A stretch of 64,000 nucleotides of DNA from Pseudomonas sp. CC6-YY-74 (GCF_002025205.1 NZ_CP019947.1:4316001-4380000), one strand, 5' to 3'. Counted from the stretch's first letter, positions 9,531 to 19,648 are shown. The notes: generated from the letters alone by a model not told the origin. A program made the numbers and translations.

Positions 9531-12491
9531 ATGATTTTCAATGTACATAATTTTGGCGCCAAAGGAGATGGCATCACTGACGACACGGCGGCGATACAAA
9601 GTGCAATTGATGCGGCCGCCGCCGCAGGTGGCGGGCAGGTGTACATGCCGACCGGGACTTATATCGTTTCGGCAGGTGAGGAACCCTCCGACGGCTGCCT
9701 GAAGCTCAAGAGCAACGTCTACCTGTACGGCGACGGCATGGGCGAAACCACCGTCAAGGTGGCTGACGGCTCCGACACCAAGATCACGGGTATCATCCGC
9801 TCGGCCTACGGTGAGGAAACCCACGACTTCGGTGTCAGCCACCTCACCATCGACGGCAATCGCGACAACACCACGGGCAAGATCGACGGTTGGTTCAACG
9901 GTTACATTCCCGGCGGCGAAGGCTACGACTCCAACGTCACCCTCGACAGCGTCGAGATCAAGAATAGCTCCGGGTACGGCTTCGATCCCCACGAGCAGAC
10001 CGTAAACATGGTCATCAAGAACAGCGTGTCCCACGGCAACGGCCTGGACGGCTTCGTCGCCGACTTCCTCAGTGACAGCACCTTTGAAAACAACGTCGCC
10101 TATGACAATGACCGCCACGGCTTCAACGTCGTCACCAGCACCCACGACTTCACGCTCACCAATAACGTTGCGTACAACAACGGCGGCAATGGCATCGTGG
10201 TGCAGCGAGGCAGCGAGGATATTCCCTCGCCCAGCAACATCACCATCACCGGTGGCGAGGTGTATGGCAACGGAGGCGAAGGGGTACTGATCAAAATGTC
10301 CACCGACGTGACTGTCAGCAGTGTCGACATTCACGACAACGGCAGTGCCGGGATACGTATCTACGGCAGCAGCAACGTCGAAGTCATCGATAACACCCTC
10401 TACAACAACTCCCTGGGCGGCACTGTAGCGGAGATCATCATCCAGTCCTACGACGACACCCAGGGCGTGTCCGGCCGATATTTCAACGGCAGCGATAACC
10501 TCATCCAGGGCAACATCATCAGCGGCAGCGACCTGTCAACCTACGGCGTCGCCGAGCGTAACGAAGACGGCACCGATCGCAACGCCCTCATCGCCAACAC
10601 CATCAGTCACACTAGCAAGGGCGGCACGCTGGTCTATGGTGACGGCAGCTATGTCAGCGCCACGGTGTCGATGACCACCGTACAAGGCACTGCCGGCAAT
10701 GACACTCTGCTGGGCAGCAGCGCCAGCGAGATTTTCTATGGCGGGGCCGGCAACGACACCATCAATGGCGGGGCCGGCAGCGACATTCTGGTGGGTGGTG
10801 CTGGCCTCGACAAACTCACCGGCGGCATCGGCGCCGATACGTTCCGCTTCGCCAGCCAGTCCGACAGTTACCGCAACGCCACCACCAGCTTCGTTGACAC
10901 CATCACAGATTTCGACGTCACCCAGGACAAGATCGACCTCGCGGATCTGGGCTTCACCGGCCTGGGCAACGGCCGTGGCGGCACCTTGCAGATCAACTAC
11001 AGCGCCAGCAGCGACCGCACTTACATCAAGGACTACGATGCCGACGCCAGCGGCAATCGCTTCGAGCTGGTTCTCTCGGGCAACCTGACCAACACCCTGA
11101 CCGCCAGCAACTTCATCTTCAATCGGGTGGTCACAGGCACCAGCGACAGTGACTCGTTGCTGGGTAGCGAGTCGGCCGACACCCTGCTCGGTCTGGCGGG
11201 CAACGACAGCCTCCGTGGCGGCGCGGGCGACGACACGCTCGACGGTGGGGCCGGGGCGGACACCCTCACCGGCGGTACCGGGGCGGACACCTTCGTGTTC
11301 TCCAGCCGCCTGGACAGCTACCGCAACTACAACACCGGCGGCGTCAACCTTGGCGACCTGATCACCGACTTCGATATCACCGCCGACAAGATCGACCTCT
11401 CCGCCATGGGCATCACCGGGCTGGGCGACGGTAAAACCGACACCGTGTACGTGGTGCTCAACAGCGCCGGGACCAAGACCTACATCAAGTCCCTGACCAC
11501 CGACGCCAATGGCAACCGCTTCGAAGTGGCGCTGGACGGCAACTACCTCGACAAGCTGACCAGCGCTAATTTTGTCTTCGCCACTTCGTCGCCGACCAAC
11601 CAGGCACCGGTGCTGGCCACGCCGCTGCTCGATCAGAACGCGACCGAAAACACCTCGTTCAGCTACGTGGTGCCGGCCACCAGCTTCAACGACCCGGACA
11701 ACGACAGTCTCAGCTATACCGCCACGCTCGCCAATGGCAGCGCTCTGCCCGGCTGGCTGGTCTTCGATGCCGCCACTCGCACGTTCAGCGGCACACCAAG
11801 CGACACGGCGTCGGGCACTTATGCCATCCAGGTCACCGCGACCGACGGCAGCAACGCGACCGTCAGTGACAGCTTCACCTTAGCCGTGCAGGACGTGCCC
11901 GCTGGGCCGGTTGTAATCAATGGCACGCCGAACAATGACACGTTGACCGGCACTGAGGCCAACGAACAACTGTTCGGTGGTGCCGGTAACGACACTCTTA
12001 ATGGCGGCGCCGGCAACGACATCCTGGTCGGTGGCGCCGGCGTGGACAAACTCACCGGTGGCGCGGGTGCTGACGTATTCCGCTACACCTCAACGCTCGA
12101 CAGCTACCGCACCAACTCCACCAGCGCCAGTGACCAGATCCTCGATTTCGATGTGGCCGCCGACAAGATCGATGTGTCGGCGCTCGGCTACACTGGCATG
12201 GGTAATGGCCAGGGTGGCACGCTGCTGGTGGCCTACAGCGCCTCGACCAACCGCACCTATATCAAGGACTACGATGCCGACGCCAACGGCAATCGCTTCG
12301 AAGTGGCGCTGGCCGGAGACCTGACCAACAGCCTGACGGCCAGCCATTTTGTGTTCGCCGACCAGAACCCCCCAGCAACGTGGCGCCGGTCGTGGTCATT
12401 CCGCTCCTCGACCAGAACGCCACCGAAAGCTCGCCGTTCACCTATACCGTTACCTCCGAAAGCTTCAGCGACGCTAACCAGGATGTACTGA
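9531..12491 (+). CDS. mannuronan C-5-epimerase, N-terminal part of a frameshifted PsmE-like gene
   Basis: Begins a very large secreted alginate-modifying enzyme that converts mannuronate to guluronate residues in the polymer. Residues 1 to about 380 are the parallel beta-helix A module. YGFDPHE places Tyr149, Asp152 and His154, and DRHGF places His196, the same positions as the AlgE4 catalytic residues, so the active site looks complete. It is followed by calcium-binding R modules (GGAGNDTINGGAG-type nonapeptides) R1 and R2, an Ig-like He_PIG-type repeat, and R3. ATG 9531 is supported by GGAG at 9519-9522 and by the numbering match; an upstream in-frame ATG at 9435 has no such support. The frame breaks at the C run 12368-12373, after which about 40 out-of-frame residues follow to the stop at 12491. 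The protein is expected to leave through the type I system encoded next door. Confidence 0.85.
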   Translation: MIFNVHNFGAKGDGITDDTAAIQSAIDAAAAAGGGQVYMPTGTYIVSAGEEPSDGCLKLKSNVYLYGDGMGETTVKVADGSDTKITGIIRSAYGEETHDFGVSHLTIDGNRDNTTGKIDGWFNGYIPGGEGYDSNVTLDSVEIKNSSGYGFDPHEQTVNMVIKNSVSHGNGLDGFVADFLSDSTFENNVAYDNDRHGFNVVTSTHDFTLTNNVAYNNGGNGIVVQRGSEDIPSPSNITITGGEVYGNGGEGVLIKMSTDVTVSSVDIHDNGSAGIRIYGSSNVEVIDNTLYNNSLGGTVAEIIIQSYDDTQGVSGRYFNGSDNLIQGNIISGSDLSTYGVAERNEDGTDRNALIANTISHTSKGGTLVYGDGSYVSATVSMTTVQGTAGNDTLLGSSASEIFYGGAGNDTINGGAGSDILVGGAGLDKLTGGIGADTFRFASQSDSYRNATTSFVDTITDFDVTQDKIDLADLGFTGLGNGRGGTLQINYSASSDRTYIKDYDADASGNRFELVLSGNLTNTLTASNFIFNRVVTGTSDSDSLLGSESADTLLGLAGNDSLRGGAGDDTLDGGAGADTLTGGTGADTFVFSSRLDSYRNYNTGGVNLGDLITDFDITADKIDLSAMGITGLGDGKTDTVYVVLNSAGTKTYIKSLTTDANGNRFEVALDGNYLDKLTSANFVFATSSPTNQAPVLATPLLDQNATENTSFSYVVPATSFNDPDNDSLSYTATLANGSALPGWLVFDAATRTFSGTPSDTASGTYAIQVTATDGSNATVSDSFTLAVQDVPAGPVVINGTPNNDTLTGTEANEQLFGGAGNDTLNGGAGNDILVGGAGVDKLTGGAGADVFRYTSTLDSYRTNSTSASDQILDFDVAADKIDVSALGYTGMGNGQGGTLLVAYSASTNRTYIKDYDADANGNRFEVALAGDLTNSLTASHFVFADQNPPATWRRSWSFRSSTRTPPKARRSPIPLPPKASATLTRMY
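12368..12373 (+). other. frameshift point in a run of six C
   Basis: Up to this run the epimerase reads in one frame. From 12374 on, the other frame (SNVAPVVVIPLLDQNATE) continues exactly the Ig-like repeat seen earlier as NQAPVLATPLLDQNATE. One extra C, giving seven, would join the two halves into a single frame of about 1870 codons. It may be a real mutation, a slippage switch or a sequencing error. Confidence 0.8.
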
Positions 12492-15145
12492 CCTGGACCG
12501 CAACCCTGACCGATGGCAGCGTCCTGCCCACGTGGCTGAGTTTCGATGCCACCAACCTAACCTTCACCGGCACGCCGACCAGCACCGCGGCAGGCAACTA
12601 CAACGTATTGGTCAAGGCCACCGATCCCTCCGGTGCGTCGGTAAGCGACAGTTTTGCGTTGGCAGTGGCCGATGCCCCCGCCAATACCATCACCGGGACC
12701 AGCAACGCCGAGTCCCTCAACGGCACGGCGGGCGCGGACCTGATCCTCGGCTTGGGTGGCAACGACACGATCAAGGCCGGTGCCGGCATGGATATCATCG
12801 ACGGTGGCGCCGGACGCGACTCGCTGTACGGTGGCGACGGTGCCGACACCTTCCGCTACACCGACGTGCTCGACAGCTATCGCGACTACGAGAGCGGTGG
12901 CGTAACAGCCACGGACACGATCTATGACTTTACCGCAGGTGTCGACAAGATCGATGTTTCGGGCCTGGGCTTTCTCGGCCTCGGCAATGGCAGCAACGGC
13001 ACGTTGTACATGGCCCTGAACTCGGCGGGTGACAAGACCTACATCAAGTCCAGCGAAGTCGACGCCAATGGCAATCGCTTCGAAATCGGCCTCAGCGGTA
13101 ACTACCTCAACACCCTGACCGCCGATGACTTCGTGTTCGGAGAGCGCGCCCAGCAGGACATCCTCTATTTGCCGACCCTTGGCCAATCCAATGCGCGCCT
13201 GCTGCGCATGAGTGAGGACGACGATCAGTCCGGCACGTCGATGCTGGTCAATGACCTGAACAAGTACACCACCTATGACGTACGTAGCCAGTTCACCGAT
13301 GCCGACGGCAACGGCATCGACATCGCAGTAGGTGGCAGCACGGTCAACGGCCTGTCGACCCTGGGCGCCGAGGAGCTCAAGATCAGTTGGTGGCTGACCG
13401 ACACCAATCAACCCGGGCCTGCGCTGTTGCGCGCCGTGGTGTTGTTGCAGGATCAGCTTGGCGAGCTCCAGTCCATCGATAACGTCACCATGGGCATCGT
13501 TTGGGGCCAGGGCGAGGAAGCGGCCCAGGAGATCGCCCGCTCCTCCGACAAAGACGCTGCAGCGGCTGCCTACAAAACCGCGACGCTGGCCGTGTTTGAT
13601 TACCTGCACGCCCAGTTCGGCAGTTTCAACGTGTACATGATGGAGACCGGACACTACGCGCAAGACGCCGCGCGGGCCCGTGGTTATTCGGAAGAAAAGA
13701 TTGCCGGTATTGTCGAGGGTGTCGGCTATGTCCGCGCCACCCAGGAGGCCATCGCCGCCGAGCGCGCCGATGTGAAGCTGGCGGTGGACTACACCGACCT
13801 GCCCTTGCGCTACGAGGTCGATCCGCTGGTGTATCCCGACGACGTCTGGCACTTGCACGAGGAATCGGCGGAAATTGTCGGCCAGCGCCTGGCCGATTAC
13901 ATCGCCGACGATCTGGGCTTCCAAGGCAACCCCAACGACAACAACAGCGTGCAGGACATTTTCGACAACGCTCAGAATCAGGGCGGGATTATTTCCGGTA
14001 CCGACCAGGCGGATACCTTGGTGGGTAGCTCGGGCAACGACACGCTGGATGGCGACCTGGGCGCCGACAGCATGACCGGTGGCGATGGCAATGACATCTA
14101 TGTGGTCGATAACGCGTTCGACAGCGTGGTGGAAACCAACACCTCGACTTCGCAGATCGATACGGTGCAGGCCTCGGTCAGCTGGACGCTGGGCGCCAAT
14201 CTCGAGCACCTGGTGCTCACCGGAGTGTCGGACATCGACGGCACCGGCAATGAGCTGCGCAACGTCATCACCGGCAATGCCGCCAATAACGTGCTCGATG
14301 GTGCCGCAGAGGCCGACAACATGAGCGGCGGCGATGGCAACGACACCTACTATGTCGACAACGCCGACGACACCGTGATCGAGACCAACAGCAATGCGGC
14401 GCCTGGAGGGATCGACAGCGTGCACAGCAGCCTGGCCGCCTACACCCTCACCGATAACGTCGAGAACCTTTATATCGATACACCCGGCGCCGCCAATGGC
14501 ACGGGCAATGCGCTGGACAACACGCTGTTCGCTGGGGCCGGTGACAACGTGTTGGACGGGCGCGATGGCAATGACACCGTGTCCTTTGAACGTGCACTGG
14601 CCGGGGTCACCGCCACCCTCTCGACGTCCGCGCAACAGAACACGGTTGGCTCCGGGCTCGATACCTTGAAGTATTTCGAGAACCTGACCGGCAGTGCCTA
14701 CGCCGACAGCCTGACGGGCAGCAGCGGCGCCAACGTCCTGAGCGGCGGCGCGGGCAACGACACGCTGGTGGGTGGCTCAGGCGATGACCGATTGATCGGC
14801 GGCGAAGGAACCGACAGTCTGACCGGTGGCACTGGCGCGGACACCTACGCCATCGGTGCGCTGGCGGACATGAGCGTCGGCGCGTTGCGCGATGTGATCT
14901 ACAGTTTCAAGAACATCGAGGGAGATCAACTGGACTTCACCGGGCTGGACGCCAACCCGCTGACCGCCGATGTCGACACCTTCACCTTCATCGGCAGCAA
15001 TGCCTTTGACACCACTAACGCCACCGGCCAACTGCGCTTTGCCGATGGAATTCTCTACGGCAGTGTCAATGCCGACACCACCGCCGAGTTCGAAATCGAG
15101 CTGGTGGGCGTCAGGGAGATGCATGCCAGCGACTTCACGGTCTGA
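12380..15145 (+). CDS. alginate O-acetylhydrolase/RTX part of the PsmE-like epimerase (C-terminal half)
   Basis: Continues the epimerase gene after the frameshift: an Ig-like repeat, a fourth R module, then a domain of about 240 residues (about 13150-13930) with the SGNH-type motifs LGQSNAR, GIVWGQGEE and DDVWHLHEE. Pseudomonas syringae PsmE carries a comparable N module that removes O-acetyl groups from alginate so that the epimerase can act, so the same role is inferred. The last 390 residues are further RTX repeats (GGDGNDIYVVDNA, GGAGNDTLVGGSGDDRLIGG) ending in a hydrophobic DFTV tail, as in type I secretion substrates. The GTG at 12380 is only where the frame opens; no ribosome-binding site supports independent translation. 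Confidence 0.82.
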   Translation: MAPVVVIPLLDQNATESSPFTYTVTSESFSDANQDVLTWTATLTDGSVLPTWLSFDATNLTFTGTPTSTAAGNYNVLVKATDPSGASVSDSFALAVADAPANTITGTSNAESLNGTAGADLILGLGGNDTIKAGAGMDIIDGGAGRDSLYGGDGADTFRYTDVLDSYRDYESGGVTATDTIYDFTAGVDKIDVSGLGFLGLGNGSNGTLYMALNSAGDKTYIKSSEVDANGNRFEIGLSGNYLNTLTADDFVFGERAQQDILYLPTLGQSNARLLRMSEDDDQSGTSMLVNDLNKYTTYDVRSQFTDADGNGIDIAVGGSTVNGLSTLGAEELKISWWLTDTNQPGPALLRAVVLLQDQLGELQSIDNVTMGIVWGQGEEAAQEIARSSDKDAAAAAYKTATLAVFDYLHAQFGSFNVYMMETGHYAQDAARARGYSEEKIAGIVEGVGYVRATQEAIAAERADVKLAVDYTDLPLRYEVDPLVYPDDVWHLHEESAEIVGQRLADYIADDLGFQGNPNDNNSVQDIFDNAQNQGGIISGTDQADTLVGSSGNDTLDGDLGADSMTGGDGNDIYVVDNAFDSVVETNTSTSQIDTVQASVSWTLGANLEHLVLTGVSDIDGTGNELRNVITGNAANNVLDGAAEADNMSGGDGNDTYYVDNADDTVIETNSNAAPGGIDSVHSSLAAYTLTDNVENLYIDTPGAANGTGNALDNTLFAGAGDNVLDGRDGNDTVSFERALAGVTATLSTSAQQNTVGSGLDTLKYFENLTGSAYADSLTGSSGANVLSGGAGNDTLVGGSGDDRLIGGEGTDSLTGGTGADTYAIGALADMSVGALRDVIYSFKNIEGDQLDFTGLDANPLTADVDTFTFIGSNAFDTTNATGQLRFADGILYGSVNADTTAEFEIELVGVREMHASDFTV

Positions 15146-15160
15146 AACCCGTTTTGACCG

Positions 15161-15204
15161 GCAGACCCTGTGGGGGCGGGCAAGCTCGCTCCCACAGGGT
15201 CTGC
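15161..15204. repeat. REP-type extragenic palindrome after the epimerase
   Basis: GCAGACCCTGTGGG pairs perfectly with CCCACAGGGTCTGC around a GC-rich centre (GGGCGGGCAAGCTCGCT). The sequence resembles Pseudomonas REP elements. Its place 16 bases after the epimerase stop, between convergent genes, suggests it also works as a terminator or mRNA end stabiliser. Confidence 0.75.
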
Positions 15205-15225
15205 ATTTGGCCCATGATCGAATTC

Positions 15226-15355
15226 GTGGCGAGGGAGCTTGTTACCGCTCGGCAGCGAAGCAGTCGTGAACCGGTGAATGCGGTTTGCCTGATGCGCGTA
15301 TTCGACAGGTTTTGGGGCCGCTACGCGACCCCGCGCGAGCGAGCTCCCTCGCCAC
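15226..15355. repeat. inverted REP pair (REPIN-like)
   Basis: GTGGCGAGGGAGCTTG at the left is mirrored by GAGCTCCCTCGCCAC at the right, with about 100 bases between. The arms match the GTGGCGAGGGAGCTTGCTCCC type of REP common in fluorescent Pseudomonas, arranged as a paired doublet. Confidence 0.7.
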
Positions 15356-15400
15356 GGGGATATGTTGCAACTTTGAGTTTTGGTCAGAACCAGAGGCCAT

Positions 15401-16562
15401 TTAAAACAGGCTTTGCACCTGCTCCAGGATCGCGCGATTCATCTGGCCGGTATGGGTGTGGAGGCTCACATAGCTTTGCAGCATGTCCAGCTTGGTGTTG
15501 AGCAGGTCTCGACGCGCCTGGAACACCCGCTGCTGTGCGTCAAGAATGTCCACCGTGGAACGCACGCCACCCTGGAAGCCTTTTTCCGTCGATACCAGCG
15601 CCCGCTGACTGGACTCCACCGCTCGCTGCATCGCCTTGCCCTTGGCGAACCCGGCCGCGACGCCCAGGTAATCGGTTTCGATATCTTCGGCCAATTGTTG
15701 ACGCTGCACGTCGTAGTCGGACTGCGCGCCGGCCAGTTGCGCTTCGGCCTTGGCCACCGAGGCGCGCACCGAGCCGCCGCGATACAACGGAATATCCAGC
15801 TGCACTCCCACGTAATAAGTGTCCTGGCGCGGGTCTAGTTCCTGATACTGGCGGGTTTCCCGCCGGGTCAGCTGAGTGGTCAGTGACAAGGTCGGATAAT
15901 GCCCGGCGCGCTGGCTGTCGGCCTGCGCCTCGGCCACTTTCACCGCCGCCAGCCGGGCCGCGAGCTCAGGGCTGGCCTCGCGGGCAATCGCCGTCCAGTA
16001 AGTCAGATCCTGCTCCGGCGGGATCGGGCTGCCGGCGGCAAGCTCTTCGCGCATCGGCTGGATATCATCGATGGGCACGCTGGCGCGGCCGGACAAAGCC
16101 CGCAACGCAGCCGCGCGACGGGCCTGGGCTTCGGCCTCCTGGGCCGCCACCAGATCGAGCCGCGGCTGGGCTTCATCGACATCGGTGATCGCGCCCTGGC
16201 CGCCCTGATAGAGCTTTTTGCTCTGGGTGACCAACCCGCTGATGGCAGCCTTTTGCTGGGCGATCAACTTGGTCTCGCTCTCGGCCCGGGCGACGTCTGT
16301 TGACGTAGCCGCTGTCGCCGCCGCCATCGGTGCGCCCGCCTTTACCATAGCGCGAGGTCAGTGATATCTGCGGATAGAGGCCGCCGCGCCCGATCGCCTC
16401 TTCATGCCGAGAAGCATCAAAGGCGTGAGCGGCCGAGTGTACCGTCGGGTCGTTGAGGCGCGAGGCATCGTAGGCGGCGGTCAAGCTCAGGCCTCCCTTG
16501 CGGCCCATGCGGGATTACAGGCTTAGCAGCACGCGGGAGCTATAGCGCCAACGGTCACTCAT
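15401..16562 (-). pseudogene. TolC-like outer-membrane protein of type I secretion, decayed
   Basis: Would form the outer-membrane channel of the type I exporter. The original start is ATG 16562, following the fusion protein stop by two bases, but a stop follows after 15 codons (MSDRWRYSSRVLLSL). The N-terminal TolC repeat (LSLTAAYDASRLNDPTVHSA to LYPQISLTSRYGKGG) then reads on to about 16330. There the frame changes and about 80 family residues are missing, before the rest resumes (ETKLIAQQKAAISGLVTQSK, LYQGGQGAITDVDEA, SVRASVAKAEAQLAGAQ, STVDILDAQQRVFQARRDLL). At least two lesions, including a deletion, make this a true pseudogene rather than a reading error. Another TolC in the genome could substitute. 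Confidence 0.85.
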
Positions 16563-16564
16563 GT

Positions 16565-17934
16565 TCATTCCTCCTTGAAGGCCGCAAGCAAGCGTTCGCG
16601 CAAAGGTTTCATCAGGTAATTCATCAAGGTGCGTTCACCCGTCACCACCGTGACATCGGCGAGCATGCCGGGGCGAACCAGGAGACCAGCAGTCTGCAGC
16701 GAAGCCACAGTGTCGGCAGCAATCTCGACCTTGGCGGAGAAGTACGGAAGGTGTGTCTGTTCATCGATCAACTGGTCCGCCGATACCGTACTCACCGTGC
16801 CTGTGACTGTCGGCGTATCCACCCGTTGCAGCGCGGTGAAATGCACATGCACCGGCAGCCCCGGGCGCAGTTTATTGGCCATCAACGGTTCAAAACGCGC
16901 GGTGATCGCCATCGGTGCATCCAGCGGCACCACCTGCATCAGGGTTTGTCCGGCCTGAGCGACGCCCCCGACCGTATGGATGCTCAAGTCCATGACCTGC
17001 CCGCCCACCGGCGCACGGATCGCACCGTTGTCGACTTCAAACTGCAAGGCACGAATCTGATCGGCATAACCTGACGCCTCGGCAGAGACCTCGCTGAGCT
17101 GGGTTTCGGCATCGCGGCGAAATTCCTGTTGCGCCTGCAAGGCCTTGAGTCTGCTCTCGTTGATCGCCTGGTGGGTCCTGCCGACATCGCCTACGCCGGA
17201 GGCAATCTGCCCCGCCAACTGAGCTGCGTTGCGCTCGGCCTCGAAGAGTCTGTTACGCGGAACGTAGCCTTCACGGGCCAGTTCCCGCAGACCTTCCAGC
17301 TCCTGTTGCTGGAAGCGCATTTGTGCGTCGTAGTTACGCTTGACGCCCTCGTAGCCGCGCAATTGCTGCTGCAACGCCGCCACTTCGTGCTCGATGATCT
17401 GCAAGCGGCTGCCCAGCTCCGCGCGGCGGGTCAGAAACAACTGGCTCTGCAACGCCATGGCAGCCTTTACCCGTGGCTCGTCGGCGCGCTTCAGCAGTTC
17501 AGCGGGCCACTGGATCTCGGCGGTGCCCAGGCGCTCGGCAATCAACCGCGCTTCGATGCTGTGATCGTTGAGCAACTTGCCCAGGGTCACGTCCAGCTGC
17601 GATTGCGCCTGCACGGTATTGAACTGCACCAGCAACTGCCCCTGGGAGACATGATCACCATCGCTGACCAGCAGCGTCTCCACCACCCCTCCGCCAATGA
17701 CTGCACGGCCTTGCGCTCACCCGCTACCACCACGGTGCCGCTGCCCACGACACCCTGGTCAAGCGGTGCCAGGAAAGCCCAGAGCAGAAAACTGCCCAAT
17801 GACAGGACCAGGAAACCCACGCCATAACGCGCGGCACCGCCGGCGTCGGTACTGGCGTTGGGCAACGTATTGGCGCTGAGCACGCTCAATCCCTGTTCGC
17901 TGTGCGTTTGCGCATCAGGAGTCAAATCACGCAT
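16565..17934 (-). pseudogene. HlyD-type membrane fusion protein, frameshifted
   Basis: The periplasmic adaptor of a type I exporter (PrtE/HlyD family). The N-terminal frame from ATG 17934 has a cytoplasmic stretch and one membrane helix (VGFLVLSLGSFLLWAFLAPL), then GVVGSGTVVVAGERKAVQSL. At the four-G run (complement of 17686-17689) the frame is lost; one extra G restores VVETLLVSDGDHVSQGQLLV in the second frame, which runs normally to 16565 through the coiled-coil hairpin and the C-terminal lipoyl and beta-barrel part. The start overlaps the ABC gene end by 8 bases, so they were one operon. Apart from the single missing base it looks intact, so a sequencing error is possible. Confidence 0.83.
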
Positions 17935-19648
17935 CTTCGCCAGCCTCCCTGACGGCGGCCGGTCTGGGCCCTGGCATCAATGCCTTGAGCGCTCGGTCCC
18001 GCGGGCTGAATGCTTGTTGGGTACCGTCCTTGAGCACCAGGATGTGGTCGACCACCGCCAGCACGTTGGGCCGATGGGTAATCAGCACCACGGTACTGCC
18101 GCAGGCCTTGAGTGCATTGATGGCCTGCACCAACGCCAGCTCGCCCGCTTCGTCGAGGTTGGAGTTGGGCTCGTCGAGCACGATCAGCGATGGCCGCCCA
18201 TAAAGCGCACGGGCCAGGCCGAGGCGTTGCTTCTGTCCACCGGACAAGCCTAGCCCGCCGGGCCCCAGCGGTGTGTCGTAACCCTTGGGGAACCTCAGGA
18301 TCATCTCGTGGATGCCCGCGTGACGGCTCGCGGCGATGATCTTGTCGGCGTCCTGCTCGCCGAGCCGGGCGATGTTGTCGGCAACGCTGCCATCGAATAG
18401 CTCAATGTCCTGCGGCAGGTATCCGAGGTGCGGGCCCAAGGCGTCGTGGGACCATTGGCTGATCTCGGCATCGTCCAGACGCACCGATCCGCCCATGGCC
18501 GGCCATATCCCGACCAACGCTCTGGCCAAGGTCGATTTACCACTGGCGCTAGGGCCGACAACGGCGAGCACTTCGCCTTTGGCCAGGCTGAAATTGATCC
18601 CGCGCAAGATCGGTTGCGAGGCACCGGGCGGGCCGACATACAATTGCTCCAGGCGTACCGCGCCGGTGGGCGGCGGCAATGGCATGCGCAGGTGCTCACG
18701 CGGGTGCTGGCTAAGGAGCTGGCTAAGGCGCTGGTGACTCTGGCGTCCGGCGTTGAATTGCTTCCACGAACCAATGGCGATTTCCACCGGCGCCAAGGCG
18801 CGCCCCAGCAGCAGCGACATAGCGATCATCATGCCCGCCGACAACTGGCCTTCGAGCACCAGCAGCGCCCCCAGGCCCAGAGCCAGCGATTGGCCGGAGA
18901 TACGCACAAAACGGGTTGTCGACGTGATACGGGCGCTGCGGTCGCTGGCGTGGGCCTGGGCGGCAATGATGCGTTGTTGCAGCAGGCTCCAGCGTTGGCG
19001 CAAGGGGCCGCGCATGCCCAGGGCCTGGATGACTTCGGCATTGTGTAACGTGCTGTTTACATAGACCGCCGATTGCACGCCCAGGCGATTGGCTTCCCCC
19101 AGGCGCGCCCGGGTCGCCAGCTCACCCCATAACGCCAACCCTATCAGCACCAGGGCGAGCACCAGCGTCAGCACCCCGAACCAGGGGTGAATGATGAACG
19201 CCACCAGCATAAAAATCGGCAACCACGGCGCATCGAGCAAGGCGATGAGGCCCTGGCCCGTGATCAATTGCCGCAACGTGGCCAGGTCGCTGAGCACTTG
19301 CGCCGGGTTGGCATTGTGCTCGCGCAGGCTGCGGGCGAAGGCGGCGTCGAACACGCGCTCGCCCAAGGCCTCGTCCAGCCCCGCGCCCATGCGAATCATC
19401 ACCAGGCCGCGTACCCACTCGATCAGGGCGCTGAACATGAATAGTCCCAGGGCGATCAAGGTGAGCATGAACAAGGTGGTTTCGTTGCGGCTGGTAAGGA
19501 CCCGGTCGTACACCTGCATCATGTAGAGCGACGGCACCAGCACCAGCAGGTTGATCACTCCACTGAACAGCGCCAGCGACCAGAACACCCGGCGATAGCT
19601 TAATAAAGCGGCATCAATGTCATGACGCGGATCGAGAAGTAAACCCAT
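17927..19648 (-). CDS. type I secretion ABC transporter (PrtD/AprD family)
   Basis: Inner-membrane ATPase (573 aa) that drives one-step secretion, here most likely of the neighbouring RTX epimerase. The N-terminal half is the membrane domain, with segments such as LALFSGVINLLVLVPSLYMM and SLYMMQVYDRVL typical of the family. The ATPase half has Walker A GPSASGKST (Lys at residue 371), the Q loop in YLPQD, signature LSGGQKQR, Walker B LIVLDEP and switch His in ITHR. ATG 19648 (MGLLLDPRHD) aligns with family N-termini; an upstream ATG at 19693 has no ribosome-binding site. It is the only intact member of the secretion operon. Confidence 0.9.
   Translation of the reverse strand: MGLLLDPRHDIDAALLSYRRVFWSLALFSGVINLLVLVPSLYMMQVYDRVLTSRNETTLFMLTLIALGLFMFSALIEWVRGLVMIRMGAGLDEALGERVFDAAFARSLREHNANPAQVLSDLATLRQLITGQGLIALLDAPWLPIFMLVAFIIHPWFGVLTLVLALVLIGLALWGELATRARLGEANRLGVQSAVYVNSTLHNAEVIQALGMRGPLRQRWSLLQQRIIAAQAHASDRSARITSTTRFVRISGQSLALGLGALLVLEGQLSAGMMIAMSLLLGRALAPVEIAIGSWKQFNAGRQSHQRLSQLLSQHPREHLRMPLPPPTGAVRLEQLYVGPPGASQPILRGINFSLAKGEVLAVVGPSASGKSTLARALVGIWPAMGGSVRLDDAEISQWSHDALGPHLGYLPQDIELFDGSVADNIARLGEQDADKIIAASRHAGIHEMILRFPKGYDTPLGPGGLGLSGGQKQRLGLARALYGRPSLIVLDEPNSNLDEAGELALVQAINALKACGSTVVLITHRPNVLAVVDHILVLKDGTQQAFSPRDRALKALMPGPRPAAVREAGEDA

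Noticed and set aside
12557..14635. A 692-codon antisense frame in the epimerase gene
   Set aside because: It lies opposite repetitive RTX-coding DNA, which generates long open antisense frames; no motif or ribosome-binding site.
15146..15400. Repeats after the epimerase gene as a CRISPR array or attachment site
   Set aside because: They are inverted REP-type palindromes, not regularly spaced direct repeats, and no tRNA or integrase is next to them.
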